Notes under the pieces: generated by a model
Told to the model about the DNA's origin: nothing
Databases searched by the model: none
Seen by the model: only the letters and a program-made list of their open reading frames with translations
Translations under genes and position numbers: made by a program
Shown here: piece by piece, positions 61,321 to 64,000 of the stretch
Numbering within the stretch: the stretch's first letter is position 1
How the letters are laid out: each line of letters starts with the position of its first letter
Assembly (NCBI RefSeq): GCF_023074055.1
Contig: NZ_JADPKR010000111.1
Location: 1-64,000, forward strand
Length of the DNA: 64,000 bases
Reading direction: 5' to 3'
Source: Bradyrhizobium sp. 141
GTDB lineage: Bacteria; Pseudomonadota; Alphaproteobacteria; Rhizobiales; Xanthobacteraceae

Positions 61321-61912
61321 AGACCTGAAGGGATATGCGGAGCGTGCGACTGGACTGCGGCGCCCTGGCAGGCGCAAGGCCATGGACCTCGCGCAGGTGC
61401 GAAAGCCCCACACTGTCCGCTTCAAGGATGACGGTCTCGTTCCCAATCATCCGCGATGGCCGCTGGTCCTCTATCGCGGCGCAGTCAATCTCGATGAGCC
61501 ACACGACGCGGCCGCAGTTATCGAGGACCTGTTTGAGGCAAACGGCTGGGGCGACACTTGGCGCGACAGCATCTACGACTACGTGCACTACCATTCCCGG
61601 ATCCATGAGGTGCTCGGCATTGCACGCGGAAAGGGGCGCGTTCGGTTCGGTGGTAAGAAAGGCAGGATCTTCACCTTGAAGGCCGGTGATATCGCCGTTC
61701 TGCCGGCCGGTACGGGGCACCAGTGTCTGGGGGCAGACGATGACTTCCTCGTCGTCGGCGCCTATCCGCCGGCGGGCACCTACGACGAATGCACCACGGT
61801 GGAGGACCGCCCACGCGCCCTCAAGAGCATTCCGAAGGTGTCGCCGCCGCGCAACGATCCGGTCTACGGCGCCGGCGGGCCGCTCTTGAAACTCTGGAAG
61901 AGAGCGAAATGA
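61307..61912 (+). CDS. Cupin domain protein (YjlB-like)
   Basis: This 201-residue single-domain cupin has NHPRWPLVLYRGAVNL at the N-terminal side, the metal motif HYHSRIHEVLGIARG (two His and Glu) and the second cupin motif GDIAVLPAGTGHQCLG. It resembles the YjlB subfamily, whose function is unknown. It lies inside an overlapping operon (PAP2 before it, DUF3147 after it with an ATGA overlap). Confidence 0.85.
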   Translation: MPILEDLKGYAERATGLRRPGRRKAMDLAQVRKPHTVRFKDDGLVPNHPRWPLVLYRGAVNLDEPHDAAAVIEDLFEANGWGDTWRDSIYDYVHYHSRIHEVLGIARGKGRVRFGGKKGRIFTLKAGDIAVLPAGTGHQCLGADDDFLVVGAYPPAGTYDECTTVEDRPRALKSIPKVSPPRNDPVYGAGGPLLKLWKRAK

Positions 61913-62256
61913 CCGAGTACGTCATCCGGTTCCTCGTCGGGGGCGCCGTGGTATCGGCCTTCGCGATGCTCGGAGACCTTCTGCGTCCCAAGAGCTTCGC
62001 CGGTCTTTTCGCAGCGGCACCCTCGGTCGCGCTCGCCACGCTCGGAATCGCGGTCTACCAGCACGGGGCCCACTATGCGACCCAGCAAACTCAGGCGATG
62101 ATCGCAGGAGCGGTCGCGCTCGCCGCGTACAGCGTCGTCGTTTGTCAGATTCTCGCTCGCGCGCGGCTGCGAGCGATGCCCGCCACTTTGCTATCCCTCG
62201 TCGTCTGGCTGATCGTAGCGTTCGGCGTGCTGATCCTCGCCGGGGGGCAGACATGA
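61909..62256 (+). CDS. DUF3147 family membrane protein (first copy)
   Basis: This 115-residue protein has four hydrophobic helices (VIRFLVGGAVVSAFAMLGDLL, SFAGLFAAAPSVALATLGIAVY, AMIAGAVALAAYSVVVCQIL, LLSLVVWLIVAFGVLIL). The pattern GG, then P-x-x-FAGLFAAAPS, is typical of DUF3147. It overlaps both neighbours with ATGA junctions. Function is unknown; transport is often suggested for such small four-helix proteins. Confidence 0.83.
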   Translation: MTEYVIRFLVGGAVVSAFAMLGDLLRPKSFAGLFAAAPSVALATLGIAVYQHGAHYATQQTQAMIAGAVALAAYSVVVCQILARARLRAMPATLLSLVVWLIVAFGVLILAGGQT

Positions 62257-62733
62257 CGCCGGTCCGCTTTTCGCCGTCAGCTCTCAGGGAGGGCCGCTGG
62301 TACGAATACGTAATACGCTTTGCGCTCGGCGGCGCCGCGACCGTCTTCACCGGTCTCGTCAGCAGCGGCTATGGAGCCTTCATCGGCGGCCTTTTCCTTG
62401 CTCTTCCGGCGATCTTCTGCGCCAGCGCCACGTTGATCGAGAAGCACGAAATCCGCCGCAAGCGCGAGGCGGGCCTCGCCGGCGAGCGCCGGGGGCAAAT
62501 GGCGGCCGCGGTCGACGCCGCCGGCGCCACACTCGGCGCGTGGTATGTTGGCCTTTGCGGTCGTCTTTTCGTTGATGGCGGACAGCAGCATCGCGGCCGC
62601 CTTCATGGGCGCGTCGCTCGCCTGGTTGATCATCTCCGTGGCGGCCTGGTACGTGCGCCGCAAGATGCGGCCTGTGCGGAGGGTGCGGACCGAACAAAAA
62701 GGCGGCGGTTCCGCGATTCCGCGAAGCCACTGA
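62253..62733 (+). pseudogene. DUF3147 family membrane protein, second copy, frameshifted
   Basis: The first half (YEYVIRFALGGAATVFTGLV, GAFIGGLFLALPAIF, then AAAVDAAGATLGA) matches the preceding DUF3147 protein. Between about 62535 and 62545 the frame is lost, and the last two helices (MLAFAVVFSLMADSSIAAAF, ASLAWLIISVAAWYVRRKM) continue in the next frame to 62733. The unshifted frame would run antisense across the DUF892 gene to 63113. A one- or two-base indel, real or from sequencing, explains this. Confidence 0.72.
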
Positions 62734-62753
62734 GGGTGGTCGTACGACGCGTA

Positions 62754-63269
62754 TTAGGCTGCGGTCGAAGCCTTTGCATTGACACCCTTGCGCAGCGCCA
62801 CCGTGTTGAGCTTGGTGTTGGCCGCCTTTTCCTCGTTCAAGTTGGTCGTGAGGAAGCGCACGATCTCGTCGTGGCCGAGCTGCTCGGCCCAGGCGATCAG
62901 TGTCCCATAGCGGCAGATCTCATAGTGCTCTACGGCCTGAGCGGCAGCGACGATGGCGGCATCGAGTACGGCCTTGTCCTCAACTTCGCTGGCGATCTCG
63001 TCGGCCTCCTTGATGATCCCGTCGATCGCCGGACACTGTGTCCCGCTGGGCTGCTTGTCGAGCTTCTCGAACACCTTCTGAAGGCGTTCGACCTGCTTGT
63101 TGGTTTCCTCTAGATGGTTCTTCAGCCCGGCGACGAGGTCGCGATTGGTCGATTTGTCGATCATCTTGGGCAGCGATTTGATAATCTGCTGCTCAGCGTA
63201 GTAGATGTCCTGCAGACCATGGATCAGCAGGTCTTCCATCGATTTTATGTCCTTGGTGAAGAGTCCCAT
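62754..63269 (-). CDS. DUF892/YciE-type ferritin-like protein
   Basis: This 171-residue four-helix protein starts MGLFTKDIKSMEDLLIHGLQDIYYAEQQI, the signature of the YciE/YciF (DUF892) family. Further metal-type residues lie in HLEETNKQVERL and VEHYEICRYGTL. Related genes are strongly induced in stress and stationary phase, and the structure is ferritin-like. ATG 63269 is the family start. An EcfG promoter lies 31-55 bp upstream, which agrees with stress control. Confidence 0.9.
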   Translation of the reverse strand: MGLFTKDIKSMEDLLIHGLQDIYYAEQQIIKSLPKMIDKSTNRDLVAGLKNHLEETNKQVERLQKVFEKLDKQPSGTQCPAIDGIIKEADEIASEVEDKAVLDAAIVAAAQAVEHYEICRYGTLIAWAEQLGHDEIVRFLTTNLNEEKAANTKLNTVALRKGVNAKASTAA

Positions 63270-63299
63270 TTCACGGCTCCTTTGGAATAATGGCAATGG

Positions 63300-63324
63300 A
63301 ACGCCGCTGACCGGCTACCGTTCC
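63300..63324 (-). promoter_or_regulatory. EcfG (general stress) promoter of the DUF892 gene
   Basis: On the minus strand GGAAC (63320-63324) and CGTT (63300-63303) are separated by 16 bp, a full consensus match, 31 bp upstream of the start codon. Confidence 0.7.
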
Positions 63325-63557
63325 TGTCCATAAGGAGGGCACTCGGAGGCTCGATATGAAACGCCTCGCGCCTCTCTGGGAGAGGGGCGATATGCCGCGC
63401 GACAGCCCGGAGGCAGCCGAAGGGGCGCGACTCCTGTTTCTCGCCCATGCCCCGAATCCTGCACCCGGCGAGACCGGTCTAGCCAGGCGAGGAACGGGTA
63501 ACCTCAAGCATCGTTGACGCAAACCGCAGTTTATTGGCGGCTTGTCTAGGGCTCAAG

Positions 63558-64000
63558 ATGGCTGACGAAACGACCACGACCACCGGCATCGCCGCTCACG
63601 GCGCCTCCCGCCTCCCGTCAGTGGAGGTCGACAGCTTCAACATTGAACTGAAGGATGAGGATGGATTTCTTGGGGATCGTGCCAGCAAGGGCGCATTTCG
63701 GGAAACTCTCGAAAAATGGCGGAAGCCGCTGCGCAAGTCCGGCGAAGACCCGTTCGGCAAGGAGCTTTCCGAAGATATCAGCAAGAAAGAACTCGACGCC
63801 ATCCTGGCCGGCGACGATACAGACGCTTGGGCAGTCGTGCAGAGCGCGATCGAGGACTACGCACAGGAGCTCGCCCACGTTGCGCGACGCTTCCTCAAGA
63901 CCAAGGCTTGGGACAAGACCGAGCGCATCGTCGTGGGCGGCGGCCTGAGCAATAGCCGGCTCGGCGAACTCGCCATCGCGCGCGCCGAAATCCTACTGAA
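63558..64000 (+). CDS. ROK-family protein, N-terminal part (runs off the window)
   Basis: The frame opens at ATG 63558 and stays open to the window end (147 codons). The start reads MADETTTTTGIAAHGASRLP, then VEVDSFNIELKDEDGFLGDRASKGAF, KWRKPLRKSGEDPFG and ERIVVGGGLSNSRLGELAI. I recall ROK-type (sugar kinase/regulator) proteins of Bradyrhizobium beginning this way, with the kinase core further downstream outside the window. The preceding gap (63325-63557) shows one weak hairpin near 63368-63392 and no gene. Confidence 0.65.
   Translation, partial: MADETTTTTGIAAHGASRLPSVEVDSFNIELKDEDGFLGDRASKGAFRETLEKWRKPLRKSGEDPFGKELSEDISKKELDAILAGDDTDAWAVVQSAIEDYAQELAHVARRFLKTKAWDKTERIVVGGGLSNSRLGELAIARAEILL

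Noticed and set aside
1..64000. CRISPR arrays, rRNA genes and complete tRNA genes
   Set aside because: No regularly spaced repeats, no rRNA-like stretches and only a tRNA fragment were seen on reading both strands.

Overview
The window is high-GC DNA from an alphaproteobacterium of the Bradyrhizobium/Rhodopseudomonas type. This rests on the style of the protein families (AaeXAB-like efflux, DUF1236, DUF3147, YciE-type ferritin-like protein), on three sites that match the EcfG general-stress promoter pattern, and on a Trb conjugation module typical of rhizobial integrative elements. No rRNA, complete tRNA or CRISPR array was seen. Much of the window looks accessory and patchwork: it holds eight truncated or frameshifted genes or gene fragments, one IS end, one tRNA-derived att-like scar and a long imperfect direct repeat. 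A ninth interrupted gene lies in the more ordinary right arm.

Region 1 (1-5398) is the end of an integrative conjugative element. It holds an IS21-type end inserted into trbI, a DUF2274 gene, a LysR regulator, a LuxR/LuxI quorum-sensing pair, a decayed stretch carrying lpd and small-gene remnants, and finally the 3' half of a tRNA-Arg(ACG) gene, which I read as the att site.

Region 2 (5454-24342) starts with an aromatic-acid efflux operon (MFP, DUF1656, FUSC). It continues as a catabolic island bracketed by two paralogous AraC regulators: RibB-type enzyme, Lrp regulator, VOC protein, flavin reductase, LivHMGF transporter, two crotonases, a creatininase-family hydrolase, a luciferase-like monooxygenase, an acyl-CoA ligase and a Tat-type binding protein. 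The genes suggest uptake, CoA activation, FMNH2-dependent oxygenation and hydrolytic ring or chain opening of an unidentified acid. I know of no described pathway with this gene set.

Region 3 (24714-39624) is a central-metabolism block in one direction: AceE-type pyruvate dehydrogenase, AceF, Lpd, PccB, a broken PccA, MutA and MutB. It could convert pyruvate and propionyl-CoA into TCA intermediates. The Lpd carries a lipoyl-like domain whose acceptor lysine is replaced by asparagine. MutB runs into a second, decayed lpd 3' end followed by a 106-aa hypothetical gene and twin hairpins. That last 1.1 kb is the direct-repeat partner of 4158-5255 in region 1.

Region 4 (39665-49083) is a nicotinate/hydroxynicotinate-type degradation cluster: a MarR regulator (NicR-like), a three-subunit molybdenum hydroxylase with CoxG, a frameshifted NicC-like monooxygenase, NicF, NicD, NicX and a truncated NicT-like transporter. 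It ends at a scar where MFS, LysR and GH13 fragments meet.

Region 5 (50399-64000) looks like chromosomal stress-response genes: alcohol dehydrogenase, SDR, CDF transporter, membrane proteins, a Q/N-rich DUF1236 protein, a DAO-Rieske oxidoreductase, PAP2 phosphatase, cupin, two DUF3147 genes (one frameshifted), a DUF892 protein and the start of a ROK-family protein. Two strong and two weaker EcfG-type promoter matches lie here.
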